From Aquilonibacter sp963703325 (lineage in GTDB: Bacteria; Vulcanimicrobiota; Vulcanimicrobiia; Vulcanimicrobiales; Vulcanimicrobiaceae): a stretch of DNA of 64,000 bases. The position numbers were made by a program, and so were the translations under genes. Location of the stretch: the NCBI GenBank assembly GCA_963703325.1, contig OY969805.1:2356001-2420000 (forward strand), written 5' to 3'. Below the pieces are notes generated by a model. That model had not been told where the DNA came from, did no database searches, and worked only from the letters and a program-made list of their open reading frames with translations. Positions 42,608 through 51,051 of this stretch are shown here, piece by piece; the stretch's first letter is position 1, and every line of letters starts with the position of its first letter.

Positions 42608-43441
42608 TCAAGGCGCGACTTTTGGCGGCGGCGCCGGGCGTCCCCAGACAACCCCGAAGGTGAAGCCGAAACTTGCATAGACGAAGGCGTTGGTTTGCCG
42701 ATCGGTGACGTTTGCGTATGAGAGCCCAACGTCGTAGCCGAAGCGCGGCGTGATGAAGTGCCGCGTGGTCAGCTCCGCCGCAAACGCGCGCTCTGCAAGG
42801 CCGGTGGTGAGCAGCACCGCGTTGGCAGCGTAGGTGGGCTCGACGCCGTCTTGCAGCGTTAGCGTCGCCGACGTATGGCCTTCGTCACCAATCGTGGCGG
42901 CCGCGAGAAACGAGGATGCGCCCATGTCGCCGTGTGTCCACAGCGGAAGAAATCGCAACGTCGCGTTCCCGTGCGGAAAATACGCCGTGGGCCCGATGCT
43001 CATGAATTCCTGCGACGAACCGTCGGGATTGGCGAGCCAGCCGATGCCCGTGCCGAACGCAACGCCCGTCGCAACCGCGGCGTCGCCCTCGACATAGAAG
43101 CCGCGCGTCGGAAAGATCTGCCCGCTCGAGAGCTGGAGTGACGCATAGCCATAGGCGTGTTCGGAGAATTGATGGTAGTCGTCGAGAATGTATGACGTTC
43201 CCGACGTCGGTGCCCCGGTGTCGCGATCGCTGCGCGTTATGATTTGCAGCCCGGGCTTGTCGTCGCCGATCGTCGTGCGATAGGCACCGATCATCCAATC
43301 CCACGGCCCATAGGTTGCCCCGGGCGTAAGCGCGGTGGTGGTTCCGTCCAAGGAGAAGGTTGCCGCCGGTTCGTCGGCGAGCGCCGGCGCGCACAGCGTT
43401 GCGCAGAACACAAGCAGGACGCTCAGCGATTGCAATCGCAC
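42608..43441 (-). CDS. YaiO-type outer-membrane beta-barrel protein
   Basis: A 277-residue exported protein. GTG 43441 has AAGGGAG seven bases upstream and opens a signal peptide (LQSLSVLLVFCATLCAPALA). A longer form from 43474 is possible. The mature sequence is alternating hydrophobic/polar strands rich in Gly, Tyr and Thr (HAYGYASLQLSSGQIFPTRG, FGYDVGLSYANVTDR, FVYASFGFTFGVVW at the end), as in the YaiO barrel family. It is last in the five-gene exopolysaccharide cluster and is the best candidate for the export porin. Confidence 0.7.
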   Translation of the reverse strand: MRLQSLSVLLVFCATLCAPALADEPAATFSLDGTTTALTPGATYGPWDWMIGAYRTTIGDDKPGLQIITRSDRDTGAPTSGTSYILDDYHQFSEHAYGYASLQLSSGQIFPTRGFYVEGDAAVATGVAFGTGIGWLANPDGSSQEFMSIGPTAYFPHGNATLRFLPLWTHGDMGASSFLAAATIGDEGHTSATLTLQDGVEPTYAANAVLLTTGLAERAFAAELTTRHFITPRFGYDVGLSYANVTDRQTNAFVYASFGFTFGVVWGRPAPPPKVAP

Positions 43442-45267
43442 GCTATCGCTCCCTTCGTTAACGAGTACGTCCACTCCAGCGTTCGATCGTCGGTGGCAAT
43501 CCAGAAGTAATCAAAGCGAGCGTCGTCGCGGCCGCGCCGAACGTTCGGCGGCAAGCGCAGGTCTGGCCTCACCCACGATTTGGGCAGCGCGAAGGCCACG
43601 TCGCGCAGGCCTTGGCCGTTGTGCAGGCGCACGTCGACGCGGTTGCCGTCCTGCACGAACGCGGTCGTGGTGCCCATCAGCCGTGAGAGAAAAGCGCTGG
43701 CATCGCTCATGACCGTCGCGTGGACCGTTCGATCGCGTTGCGCGCGCGAAAGCCGATCGAGAAATTGGTTGAAGACGCCGTCGTACGCTACGTACTGCAT
43801 GTCATACGAGTGGCTGTAGAAGAGCAGCACGGTGCGATCGCGAGCCGCCTCGTCCATCACGCTATCGAGCCATGCCTTGACTTGCGCCGGCGGCACGTGG
43901 CCGCGGCGCATCTCGGCGAGCGAGGCGTACGGGCCGTATGGCTGAATCGGAAACGCCCACGTGCTTTGCGACACGAGGGAAGAGTTGTACAGCGCGCGCT
44001 CAGCCGCCGAGCCGGTGTCACCGGTGTAGTAGTACCCCCGGATGTTGAGGGCTTCGAGTGCGCGCGTCATCATTGGTTGGGGGTGCGCGCCGTCAGGCGC
44101 GGCGTAGTCTCGTATGGGTTTGCCGGTCATTTTCTGCAGGCACGCGTCGTTCTTATCGATCAATGCCCGCATCCGGTTATAGCTCATACGGTGGGCTTCG
44201 ACCGACCACGCAAACCCGTTGTGCAGCCAGCCGCCGTGCGAGCCGATGGTGCCGTACCGTTCGATCGTGCGGAGATAGGGCGCTCCATGGCCGCACGCAT
44301 CGAAGCCCTCGTGGTCGCCTGGGTGATCGCGATCGGGACCGGCCGTCACGTCGAAGTTGTACCGGATGTCGGACCGCAGCAAGCCCGCGTTCTCGAGATG
44401 CGGAATGCCGGTCCATTCGCTGTTGGAATCGATGTGCCAGTTGACGATGATCGCACCCTCGCCTTGCGGCGCGGCCGCCAAATGCGGCGTTAATGCCGCA
44501 TCGATGATCACGCGTTGAATCGTCATCTGCAATGGGAAACCGTCGCTGTGCGCGCGCAGGTAGCCCAGCGGCAGGGCCGCATAAAACGCCCGTCCCTCGC
44601 CGACTGCGCGTTCGGTGAGTGCTGGGCCGAATGCGCTCGACGCCTCGACGCGGAGGTCGCCGCCTAGCGCTTTCGTCGACGGGACCGGATACCGCTGCGC
44701 GCCGTAGTGGTACGTCGAAAGCGCATCGTCATCGAGTTTGCCAATCGGAACGTGCCACGCACGCGCCGTTTGCGGGTCGTCGAAGCGGACCGCGCTCTCA
44801 CCAAAGGCGGCCCCGCGCAGCTGCACGTATCGCACGTACTCGAGCCCGAGTAGTGGCGCGAATTCGCCGCTCTTCAAGTAGGTGTTGTTGGCGCGCCGCG
44901 TTCCGGCGTCGTCGATGATCAGCAGCGTTCCGCCCTCGCGCGCATAGCGCATCATCGCCGGAACGATCTCGCCAAGCACCACCGGATCCAAGTGGTCCGG
45001 GAAGACGATGGTACTGAAGTGGCTGCTCAAGTACGAGGGATCGAGCAGCACGAGATCGGCTTGGCTCATCCATTCGTACGGAACTCCGGATTCGCGAAGC
45101 GCTTCATTCCACGCGGCACTCGATCCGGCGTCGCCGGCGCCGGCGCCGTAAATGAGCGCAACCATCGTCGCGCGGCTTGTCGTGAGACTGTGCAAATGCC
45201 ACAATCGTGCGCCAAGGACGACGGCGATGGCGAGAATGACCACCGTGGCTAGCGTGCGCCGGTTCAC
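43423..45267 (-). CDS. Two-domain protein: GATase-like fold plus NodB-like deacetylase
   Basis: A 614-residue protein. GTG 45267 overlaps the upstream stop (GTGA) and begins just before a membrane anchor (TLATVVILAIAVVLGARLWH). Residues 30-260 resemble a class I glutamine-amidotransferase-like fold (MRYAREGGTLLIIDDAG). Residues 275-560 look like a divergent polysaccharide deacetylase: Asp in NWHIDSNSEW, SHGGWLH metal pair, YAAPDGAHP and LLFYSHSYDM. PelA and similar exopolysaccharide deacetylases are the functional analogues I would propose. Upstream ATGs at 45324 and 45300 would overlap the previous gene more. Confidence 0.65.
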   Translation of the reverse strand: MNRRTLATVVILAIAVVLGARLWHLHSLTTSRATMVALIYGAGAGDAGSSAAWNEALRESGVPYEWMSQADLVLLDPSYLSSHFSTIVFPDHLDPVVLGEIVPAMMRYAREGGTLLIIDDAGTRRANNTYLKSGEFAPLLGLEYVRYVQLRGAAFGESAVRFDDPQTARAWHVPIGKLDDDALSTYHYGAQRYPVPSTKALGGDLRVEASSAFGPALTERAVGEGRAFYAALPLGYLRAHSDGFPLQMTIQRVIIDAALTPHLAAAPQGEGAIIVNWHIDSNSEWTGIPHLENAGLLRSDIRYNFDVTAGPDRDHPGDHEGFDACGHGAPYLRTIERYGTIGSHGGWLHNGFAWSVEAHRMSYNRMRALIDKNDACLQKMTGKPIRDYAAPDGAHPQPMMTRALEALNIRGYYYTGDTGSAAERALYNSSLVSQSTWAFPIQPYGPYASLAEMRRGHVPPAQVKAWLDSVMDEAARDRTVLLFYSHSYDMQYVAYDGVFNQFLDRLSRAQRDRTVHATVMSDASAFLSRLMGTTTAFVQDGNRVDVRLHNGQGLRDVAFALPKSWVRPDLRLPPNVRRGRDDARFDYFWIATDDRTLEWTYSLTKGAIACDCNR

Positions 45268-46232
45268 GCCGACCAGCCGCCTTGTTCGCTGACGATCCAT
45301 CCGTGCACGGTCGCACCGTCGCACAACACGGCCCGCCCGGCGGTATAGGCCGTCTTGCCTTGTCCCGGAACGCCGATGCGTGAATTCTCCCCGAGGAAAA
45401 GGCCGCGCTCCGCGAAAGCGTGGCCTTCGATGACGCTCTCGTCGAGCAACACTAACTCGCCGCGAGCGACCGCATTGCCTCTAATCCGGACGCCGCGTTC
45501 AATGAAGAGCGTACCGTGCGCTTTGATGCTGGCGTCAAGCACCGTGCCTTCGAGGACGACTGCGTCGCCGCGAACGATGACATCCGGGCCTTTCGCGATG
45601 TCGCATTGGCGTAACGTGATCGCGTCTTTGGCGCGTTCCGGCGACGGTGCGACGCGTCCACCGCGTACGGTAACGTGCTCACCGAAGACGCGCTCGAATC
45701 GCACGCCGCTGCCGAGGGTGACAGTGCCGCCGCTGCTTGCGGACATACCGAGAGAGCAGCCGCTTCCGACGTCGAGCGCGGATTCCGCATCGACCCATCG
45801 CTCGACCGAGCAGCCGTTGCCGAGCACGATAGTGCCGTCGCTACACAGCGTTCGTGCCTCGACGGACTCGCCGCAGAGAACCGACCTCGCGCCGTACCCG
45901 TCGGTCATCGTCGCGCCCGCGCCGCAAATCAGGCGGTCACGCGCAATCTGCACGAGCGAGGTACGGCTCTCCGGCGCAAGGGTAAGCAGAGTTCCGAGCT
46001 TCGCGCGCTCGTTGCGCCGCCCGAGAAACGCTGCGCGCCCGAACCTTCGCGACTCCCGAAGGAGGGTGATCTTGGCGCGAAACGATTGACTGAAGAATCG
46101 CGGATTACGTGTATAGTTCAGCGCGATCGGTAGGCCGCTATTATCGCGGGGCCGCGCAAGCTCGAAGAGCCCGGGCACGAGCGGCAGCGCGAAGACGGCG
46201 ATAAACGCCGCGACGCTAAGGATTGCTAGCAC
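45264..46232 (-). CDS. Membrane-anchored beta-helix (hexapeptide/bactofilin-like) protein
   Basis: A 322-residue protein with one N-terminal membrane segment (LAILSVAAFIAVFALPLVPG) and a long run of short repeating strands with Gly turns (GTIVLGNGCSVERW, GDAVVLEGTVLDASIKAHG, GTLFIERGVRIRGNAVARGE), typical of a beta-helix such as bactofilins or hexapeptide acyltransferases. No acyltransferase His is obvious, so a structural or assembly role is as likely. It starts with GTG and overlaps GT2 by 17 bases. Confidence 0.55.
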   Translation of the reverse strand: MLAILSVAAFIAVFALPLVPGLFELARPRDNSGLPIALNYTRNPRFFSQSFRAKITLLRESRRFGRAAFLGRRNERAKLGTLLTLAPESRTSLVQIARDRLICGAGATMTDGYGARSVLCGESVEARTLCSDGTIVLGNGCSVERWVDAESALDVGSGCSLGMSASSGGTVTLGSGVRFERVFGEHVTVRGGRVAPSPERAKDAITLRQCDIAKGPDVIVRGDAVVLEGTVLDASIKAHGTLFIERGVRIRGNAVARGELVLLDESVIEGHAFAERGLFLGENSRIGVPGQGKTAYTAGRAVLCDGATVHGWIVSEQGGWSA

Positions 46233-47481
46233 GGGAACGCGCCGTTTTGTCCCAGTGGGGAGAACGTTGTTTCACGAGATCACCAAGGGTATCGATCAAT
46301 CCGTGCGTCACCGCCCACGAGTTGAATAAGAAGAGATAATAGAGATAGGGGAGCAGGAGCAGGCGCCGCCCGGCACCGTCGATGAGTTCGGCGGCGCCGA
46401 TTTCGTAGACGGGCGCAAAATTTCCAAACGAATTGAAGGCGACGACGAAAAATGCCAATGCGACCACCGACCATAGCGGAAGCGCGCCCATAAAGAAGAG
46501 CAGCGCGTTAATCACGAAGCCGATGAGCAGTAGCGGCGGAATGATATAGACCGAGAGCAAGAGCACGCCGTCGAGCTTTTGGAAGAAGCTTAGATGGGTC
46601 GATTTCACGACGCCGACCACGTTGCGGAAGAATGCGCGGTTGTGTCCGCGCGACCAGCGTCGGAGTTGGCGAAAGCGCGCCGGCCACGACTCGGGCACTT
46701 CTTCATAGCACTCTGAGCCGTTGGAGTACACGACCTTTCGCCCTTCGATGAACAGGCGTGCCGTGAGATCCGTGTCTTCGGCCAGGGTCGACAGATCGAA
46801 GCCGCCGATGTTCGTGACCATCGAGCGGCGAAATCCGCCAACCGTGCCCCCGTATTGCGGAATGAGATCGAGATTGTAGCGCGCTTGTTGATCGACTTGG
46901 TACCCGCCCGAACGCTCGAGCGAGAGCAGGCGCGTGAGAAAGTTCTTCCCGCTATTGAGCGGAATGACGCGTCCCATGACCGCGCCGACCTCGGGGTCGC
47001 TAAACGCCATGGTGAGCGCGCGCAGAATGTCTTTGCCAGGGGTGTAATCGGCATCGAATACAAGAATGATGTCGTGCGTCGCGAGGCGCAATGCCACGTT
47101 GAGGGCGTTGGGTTTTCCGCGCAGACCACCGAGCATGTAGACCGGCTTGACGATGTTTGGATAGCGTTCGAAGTAATCGTGCAGAATCGTACTCGTGTCA
47201 TCGTGCGACTGATCGTCAAAGGGAAGTATCTCGAGGCGATCCATTGGATACGTGGAGCTCAGCAGCGCATCGATCACGCCAGTTGCGACGGCGGCCTCAT
47301 TGTGCATCGGCACCACGACCGTGATGTATGGCAACTCCGTATCATAGAGATCCTGATAGTACGGGCGTTGCGGTGCCCATAGCCGGTTCATCGTGAAGTA
47401 CCAGTGGCGGACCGCGTACACGACCATCACGAGCACCACAAATGTCGCGTAGCCTTGGAGGATGGCTACAACCATTCCCAT
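46216..47481 (-). CDS. Processive family 2 glycosyltransferase
   Basis: A 421-residue membrane synthase. A first membrane helix is followed by the GT-A domain: PYITVVVPMHNEAAVATGV, Asp in FDDQSHDD, DxD FDADYTP, TLAEDTDLT (TED) and QLRRW, the D-D-D-Q/RxxRW set of processive synthases such as cellulose synthase and PgaC. Three or four C-terminal helices (LLLSVYIIPPLLLIGFVINA onward) form the channel. It polymerises a beta-linked sugar chain. It is the core of the five-gene cluster. Confidence 0.88.
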   Translation of the reverse strand: MGMVVAILQGYATFVVLVMVVYAVRHWYFTMNRLWAPQRPYYQDLYDTELPYITVVVPMHNEAAVATGVIDALLSSTYPMDRLEILPFDDQSHDDTSTILHDYFERYPNIVKPVYMLGGLRGKPNALNVALRLATHDIILVFDADYTPGKDILRALTMAFSDPEVGAVMGRVIPLNSGKNFLTRLLSLERSGGYQVDQQARYNLDLIPQYGGTVGGFRRSMVTNIGGFDLSTLAEDTDLTARLFIEGRKVVYSNGSECYEEVPESWPARFRQLRRWSRGHNRAFFRNVVGVVKSTHLSFFQKLDGVLLLSVYIIPPLLLIGFVINALLFFMGALPLWSVVALAFFVVAFNSFGNFAPVYEIGAAELIDGAGRRLLLLPYLYYLFLFNSWAVTHGLIDTLGDLVKQRSPHWDKTARSRASNP

Positions 47482-48239
47482 GCCTCCGGTTCGTTCCGCA
47501 AACGGCGCGCGAGCAGACCGAGAAAAATCGCGAAGATGCCCGTGAGCGGAATCACGTCGAGCAGCGGACCGAACGAGAGATAGAGGTCGGCCATCATGAT
47601 CGGCCCCGAGTGGCTGAGGATGATGATGAACGCGGCGTAGCGCGATGCGGCGAGCACGATATCAAAAACCACGCTCGAGAGAATGATCGTGAGCGACATG
47701 AGGATCGCGAACGGAAACAGGAGGGTGACCGTTCCGACAAAGAGCGGCAGGACGAGCCAAATTGCGGTCATCGTCTGCAGCATCAGTGTGGAGAAGGTGC
47801 TGCCGGCGTAGCCGAGATGGCCCGCCAACAGCAGATACGATGCTTCGCCGGCTACAATGAGCAAGTTGAAGTTGACGAAGAATCGCAGCGGCGCCGGAAA
47901 GAGACGAAAGATGCTGACGACGGCAATCGCGACCGCGCCGACCAGAATGTAGGCGGCCAGTTCGATATAGTCGTGTGAGGGCATCGTAAATTCGAGCGGC
48001 GAGAGGTTAAGCCACAGGAATTGCTCGCTTCCGAGGGTGACCGGTACGTGCGCTGCGGTGACGATCGAAGCGTCGACATGACTCACGAGACGTTCGAGCG
48101 GCTGCGCGGTCAGGATCACGAGCACCTCGACCGCAAGGGTGATCAAAATGCATGGCACGATGTGCGAAAGCGGCGTGGACAGCCTTCGGTAGCACCGGTG
48201 TGGGCGGATCGACCGCATCTTCGCTTGCGCAATCCGCAT
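47466..48239 (-). CDS. Multi-pass membrane protein of the exopolysaccharide cluster
   Basis: A 257-residue protein with about seven membrane helices (IVPCILITLAVEVLVILTA, IELAAYILVGAVAIAVVSIF, FGPLLDVIPLTGIFAIFLGL among them). ATG 48239 follows AGAGAGGG; a GTG at 48245 is an alternative. It overlaps the GT2 by 16 bases and is the first gene of the cluster. Exosortase-like XrtG proteins sit beside similar GT2 genes in Gram-positives, and a SRYAAFIIILSHSG segment has an Arg and His, but no central catalytic Cys is visible, so I leave it unnamed. Confidence 0.6.
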   Translation of the reverse strand: MRIAQAKMRSIRPHRCYRRLSTPLSHIVPCILITLAVEVLVILTAQPLERLVSHVDASIVTAAHVPVTLGSEQFLWLNLSPLEFTMPSHDYIELAAYILVGAVAIAVVSIFRLFPAPLRFFVNFNLLIVAGEASYLLLAGHLGYAGSTFSTLMLQTMTAIWLVLPLFVGTVTLLFPFAILMSLTIILSSVVFDIVLAASRYAAFIIILSHSGPIMMADLYLSFGPLLDVIPLTGIFAIFLGLLARRLRNEPEAWEWL

Positions 48240-48291
48240 GGGCACCCTCTCTGTCTGGGGCCTTGGGCACCCATCCAGGCGTTGGTTTGCC
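48240..48291 (-). promoter_or_regulatory. Structured leader of the exopolysaccharide cluster
   Basis: On the minus strand GGGCAAACC (48291-48283) can pair with either of two GGGTGCCC copies (48272-48265 or 48247-48240). The nearer copy to the gene spans the end of its ribosome site, next to the ATG. This gives two exclusive folds, one masking initiation. It is not a convincing match to a known riboswitch. Confidence 0.3.
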
Positions 48292-48335
48292 CGTGTTAGG
48301 AAGGGGTTAAACGGCAGAGCGCGCCGAGCAATACC

Positions 48336-48813
48336 TCAGTTTGTTGGACCCATTGAAGATTCGTCGGGCCAGACGATCGTAATGCCGGCGTCGGCGAAGC
48401 CGTAGTATCGCGTCCGATCGCGGAGATAGTGCACGAGCGGATCGCGCACGACCGCGACGCTGATGCGTTCGGCGAGACGATCGATCGGCACCCATTCGAC
48501 CGCGACCACGTGATCGTCGCCGGCGGGTTCGGTGATCGAGCCGGTGACGTCGATCGCGAACGTCGCGTTGAACACGTGGCGCGACCCGTCGTAACTCTCG
48601 CTAACGTACGCAAGCTCGCTCACGGTCGCGCGCAGCCCGGTTTCTTCGGCGACTTCGCGCACCACGGCGTCGCCCAGTCAGCTCACCCGCTGCCACCCGT
48701 CCACCGGGAAGATTCCAAAGCGCCTGCGCGTGCGATCGATAGGTCGATGCCACCAACAGCACCCGCCCGTCTTGTATCGCGAGACCCGTGGCGAGCCGAA
48801 TATCGCCGCTCAT
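48336..48813 (-). pseudogene. NUDIX hydrolase, frame broken by one extra base
   Basis: The first part (ATG 48813, ATGA-coupled to the GT4 gene) reads IRLATGLAIQDGRVLLVAST and LWNLPGGRVAAGE. The rest of the Nudix box, VVREVAEETGL, is in another frame. Between GE and REV there are 22 bases instead of 21. Deleting one G of the GGG at 48673-48675 (CCC on the plus strand) gives GELTGDAVVREVAEETGL, a perfect Nudix box, and a protein of about 158 residues. It would hydrolyse a nucleoside-diphosphate derivative. A homopolymer indel is the simplest cause. Confidence 0.8.
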
Positions 48814-49841
48814 GACGCGGCGCGCTCCAGCACGTCGAGCGTTGCGCCCGCCGTGTTCTTCCAACTCATCTGGGCTGCACGCGCGAGGCCGCGCTCGCGT
48901 AATCCACCGGCGAGCGCTGCGTCGCTGCGAACGCGGTCGATCGCTTGCGCGAGCGCAACGTCGTCGTCGAGCGGGACGTAGAGTGCCGCATCGCCCGCAG
49001 CCTCGGGAATCGCGGTGACGTTGGTCGTGATCACCGGCACGCCGTAGGCCATGGCCTCGAGCACCGGCAAGCCGAAACCCTCGTAGCGCGACGGGAAGAC
49101 GAACACGGCGGCACCGCGGTAAAACTGGTCCAGGATATCGTCGTCGACGAAACCGAGCGCGGTCATGCTGATCGTTTCGTCGCCGCGCAGGCCGTCACCG
49201 CGTGCTCCGGCGATGATCAAACGCAGGGCCGGATCGTCACGCTGCACCCGTTCCATCGCGCGAACGAGCGTCGCGATCCCCTTGCGTTGCTCGGCCGTTC
49301 CGACGAAGAGCACGTACGGCTGCTCGCGCGTGACGAGAAACGGCGCCGGTTGGTAGGCCGGCATGTCGACGCCAAGCGGAATCGGGGTAAAGCGTTGCAG
49401 CGGCACATCCAGGACGCGGGCAAGTTCGTTTGCCGAGAACACCGAGTCAGTGATTAACTCAGTGCAGCGCGCCGCCGCGTTGCGGAAAATCACTTGCGTC
49501 TCGGGCGCATAGCCGGGAATCACAAAATTCGTGGCGTCGTGCAGCGTCGCGACCGCAGGCCGGGTAAAATCCAGCCAGCTGCAGCCGTTCCACGGAAACC
49601 ACAAAACATCGAGCTTCGCGCGCTTGTGGAGCGCGCGCGAAACGACGGGATACGCGTATCCCTCGACTTCGCGGCGGTAGCGTGCGGCGACCGTCCACGT
49701 GTGCCACTCCGGGACGATGAGTGTCACGTGGACGCGCGAGGCAAACGACGTGCGCCATTCGTTGAGGATCGAACGAACGTAACGGCCGATGCCACGATGA
49801 TCGCCGGGAAGATTCCACGCATCGACGCCGATGTGGAGCAT
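48810..49841 (-). CDS. Family 4 glycosyltransferase
   Basis: A 343-residue GT-B enzyme starting at ATG 49841 (LHIGVDAWNLPGDHRGIGRY). The C-terminal half has the hallmark EQRKGIATLVRAMERV and the donor-binding motif VFPSRYEGFGLPVLEAMAYG with EX7E (E in YEGFGLPVLE). It uses a nucleotide sugar to extend a glycan; the acceptor is unknown. An upstream ATG (49880) would run into the divergent gene's control region. Confidence 0.88.
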   Translation of the reverse strand: MLHIGVDAWNLPGDHRGIGRYVRSILNEWRTSFASRVHVTLIVPEWHTWTVAARYRREVEGYAYPVVSRALHKRAKLDVLWFPWNGCSWLDFTRPAVATLHDATNFVIPGYAPETQVIFRNAAARCTELITDSVFSANELARVLDVPLQRFTPIPLGVDMPAYQPAPFLVTREQPYVLFVGTAEQRKGIATLVRAMERVQRDDPALRLIIAGARGDGLRGDETISMTALGFVDDDILDQFYRGAAVFVFPSRYEGFGLPVLEAMAYGVPVITTNVTAIPEAAGDAALYVPLDDDVALAQAIDRVRSDAALAGGLRERGLARAAQMSWKNTAGATLDVLERAAS

Positions 49842-49885
49842 TAGCAAGTACTTTCCGGCGAACGGCCGAAAAGCTTGCAAGGCCT

Positions 49886-50995
49886 ATGCTCGAGTTGCCC
49901 GTTTATTCCGACGACGGCCGGCGCTTTGGTTCGGTGACGAACCAGCGCGTGCTGATCTATTGGCCGCACGGATTCGGTGACTTCGTCCATCTATCGTTCG
50001 TCGTGCCGCTGCTCGAACCGACGAACGAATACTATCTTACCCGCTTCGGCGACGATTTCGTGCATCTGTATGACGAAGGCGAGCGCGTTGTTCCGTTATT
50101 CTCAGGAAGCCGCGTGCCGGGCAATGGACCGGCGTTCGGCGCAGTGCCACATTTCGGACTCGATCTCGATCACCCGCCCGACGGCGTGACGGCATTGGAC
50201 GTGCCCGAACCGCTGCACTCGCAGATCGTCGGGCATCGCATCGACGCCATGCTGGTCTGCCGCTATCCAGAGATGACCGGGCGCACACCGTATCCGTGGC
50301 ACACCAAAGCTCGCTACCTTGCGAGCCGCATCGTTGCACCCGAGCGCTTTGCGGCCATCGATCTCTCGCAGCCGTTGGTCAGTTCGCTGGCCCTTCGCGC
50401 ACCCGCGGACGCCGCTGCGCGAATCGAAGCGCGCTTACGGCAATGGGTCGAGCCGGGCACGCGCGCGTACGTCCTTTCGGCCGGCGGTCACACGCAGGTC
50501 GACAAGATTTGGCCCGAGCACGAGATCGTCGCGTTTGCGCGCGAGGTGCGGCGGCGCGATCCCCGCGCACGCGTCATTACCGTCGACGAGCGAACCAGCG
50601 ACACGATCGGGCGCGAACGCGGCCTCACGCCGACGACCACCGATCTGTTCGGCGATCTCGATCTTCCCTTTGCGCACGTGTTGGTAACGCTCGTCCGCGC
50701 TGCGCATGCGTACGTCGGCGTTGCGTCGGGCCCGCTCCACGCAGCCATTGCGATGGGGGGCCGCCCGACGGTCGGGATTTGGCTTGCGCACTGGCCCGAA
50801 TACTACGATGAGCCGTCGCCCGATGCGATCCACTTGGTTGGACCGATGGTCTACCGCAACGGGCTCGACCGGCGGCTGGGCGCGCGCAGCAAAGCCCGCG
50901 CCGGCGTGCTGCCCTACCGGATCGAAGCGTTTCGCACACGCGCGCCGTCGAGCGCCGACGCGCTTGATGCACTCGAACGACTTGAGCGGACATAG
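49886..50995 (+). CDS. Glycosyltransferase family 9-like (heptosyltransferase-like) protein
   Basis: A 369-residue GT-B-like protein. The N-terminus reads VLIYWPHGFGDFVHLSFVVP (a GDxxH-like loop), and the C-terminal half holds AYVLSAGGHTQVDKIWPEHE and AAHAYVGVASGPLHAAIAMG with PTVGIWLAHWP, the heptosyltransferase acceptor/donor pattern. It diverges by 44 bases from the GT4 gene, and the pair probably decorate the same surface glycan. Confidence 0.65.
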   Translation: MLELPVYSDDGRRFGSVTNQRVLIYWPHGFGDFVHLSFVVPLLEPTNEYYLTRFGDDFVHLYDEGERVVPLFSGSRVPGNGPAFGAVPHFGLDLDHPPDGVTALDVPEPLHSQIVGHRIDAMLVCRYPEMTGRTPYPWHTKARYLASRIVAPERFAAIDLSQPLVSSLALRAPADAAARIEARLRQWVEPGTRAYVLSAGGHTQVDKIWPEHEIVAFAREVRRRDPRARVITVDERTSDTIGRERGLTPTTTDLFGDLDLPFAHVLVTLVRAAHAYVGVASGPLHAAIAMGGRPTVGIWLAHWPEYYDEPSPDAIHLVGPMVYRNGLDRRLGARSKARAGVLPYRIEAFRTRAPSSADALDALERLERT

Positions 50996-51002
50996 TAAAC
51001 TG

Positions 51003-51050
51003 CGGATCGGCCGAAGGCCGAACGCCGCAGATTCAGCGAAGCTGAATCCT
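51003..51050. repeat. TCGGCCGAAGGCCGA-type palindromic repeat, copy 3
   Basis: The first hairpin module is 51003-51024. The second is GATTCAGCGAAGCTGAATC (51030-51048), a perfect 8-bp stem with GAA loop, so both hairpins share GAA loops. It lies between convergent stops of the GT9-like gene and the efflux pump, where it can serve as a terminator for both. Confidence 0.75.
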
Positions 51051-51051
51051 G

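Noticed and set aside
48246..48335. c-di-GMP-I (GEMM) riboswitch upstream of the exopolysaccharide cluster
   Set aside because: Only GGGCAAACC matches; the GNRA loop, the GGGACGCAAAGCC strand and the second helix are not recognisable. Kept only as an unexplained leader.
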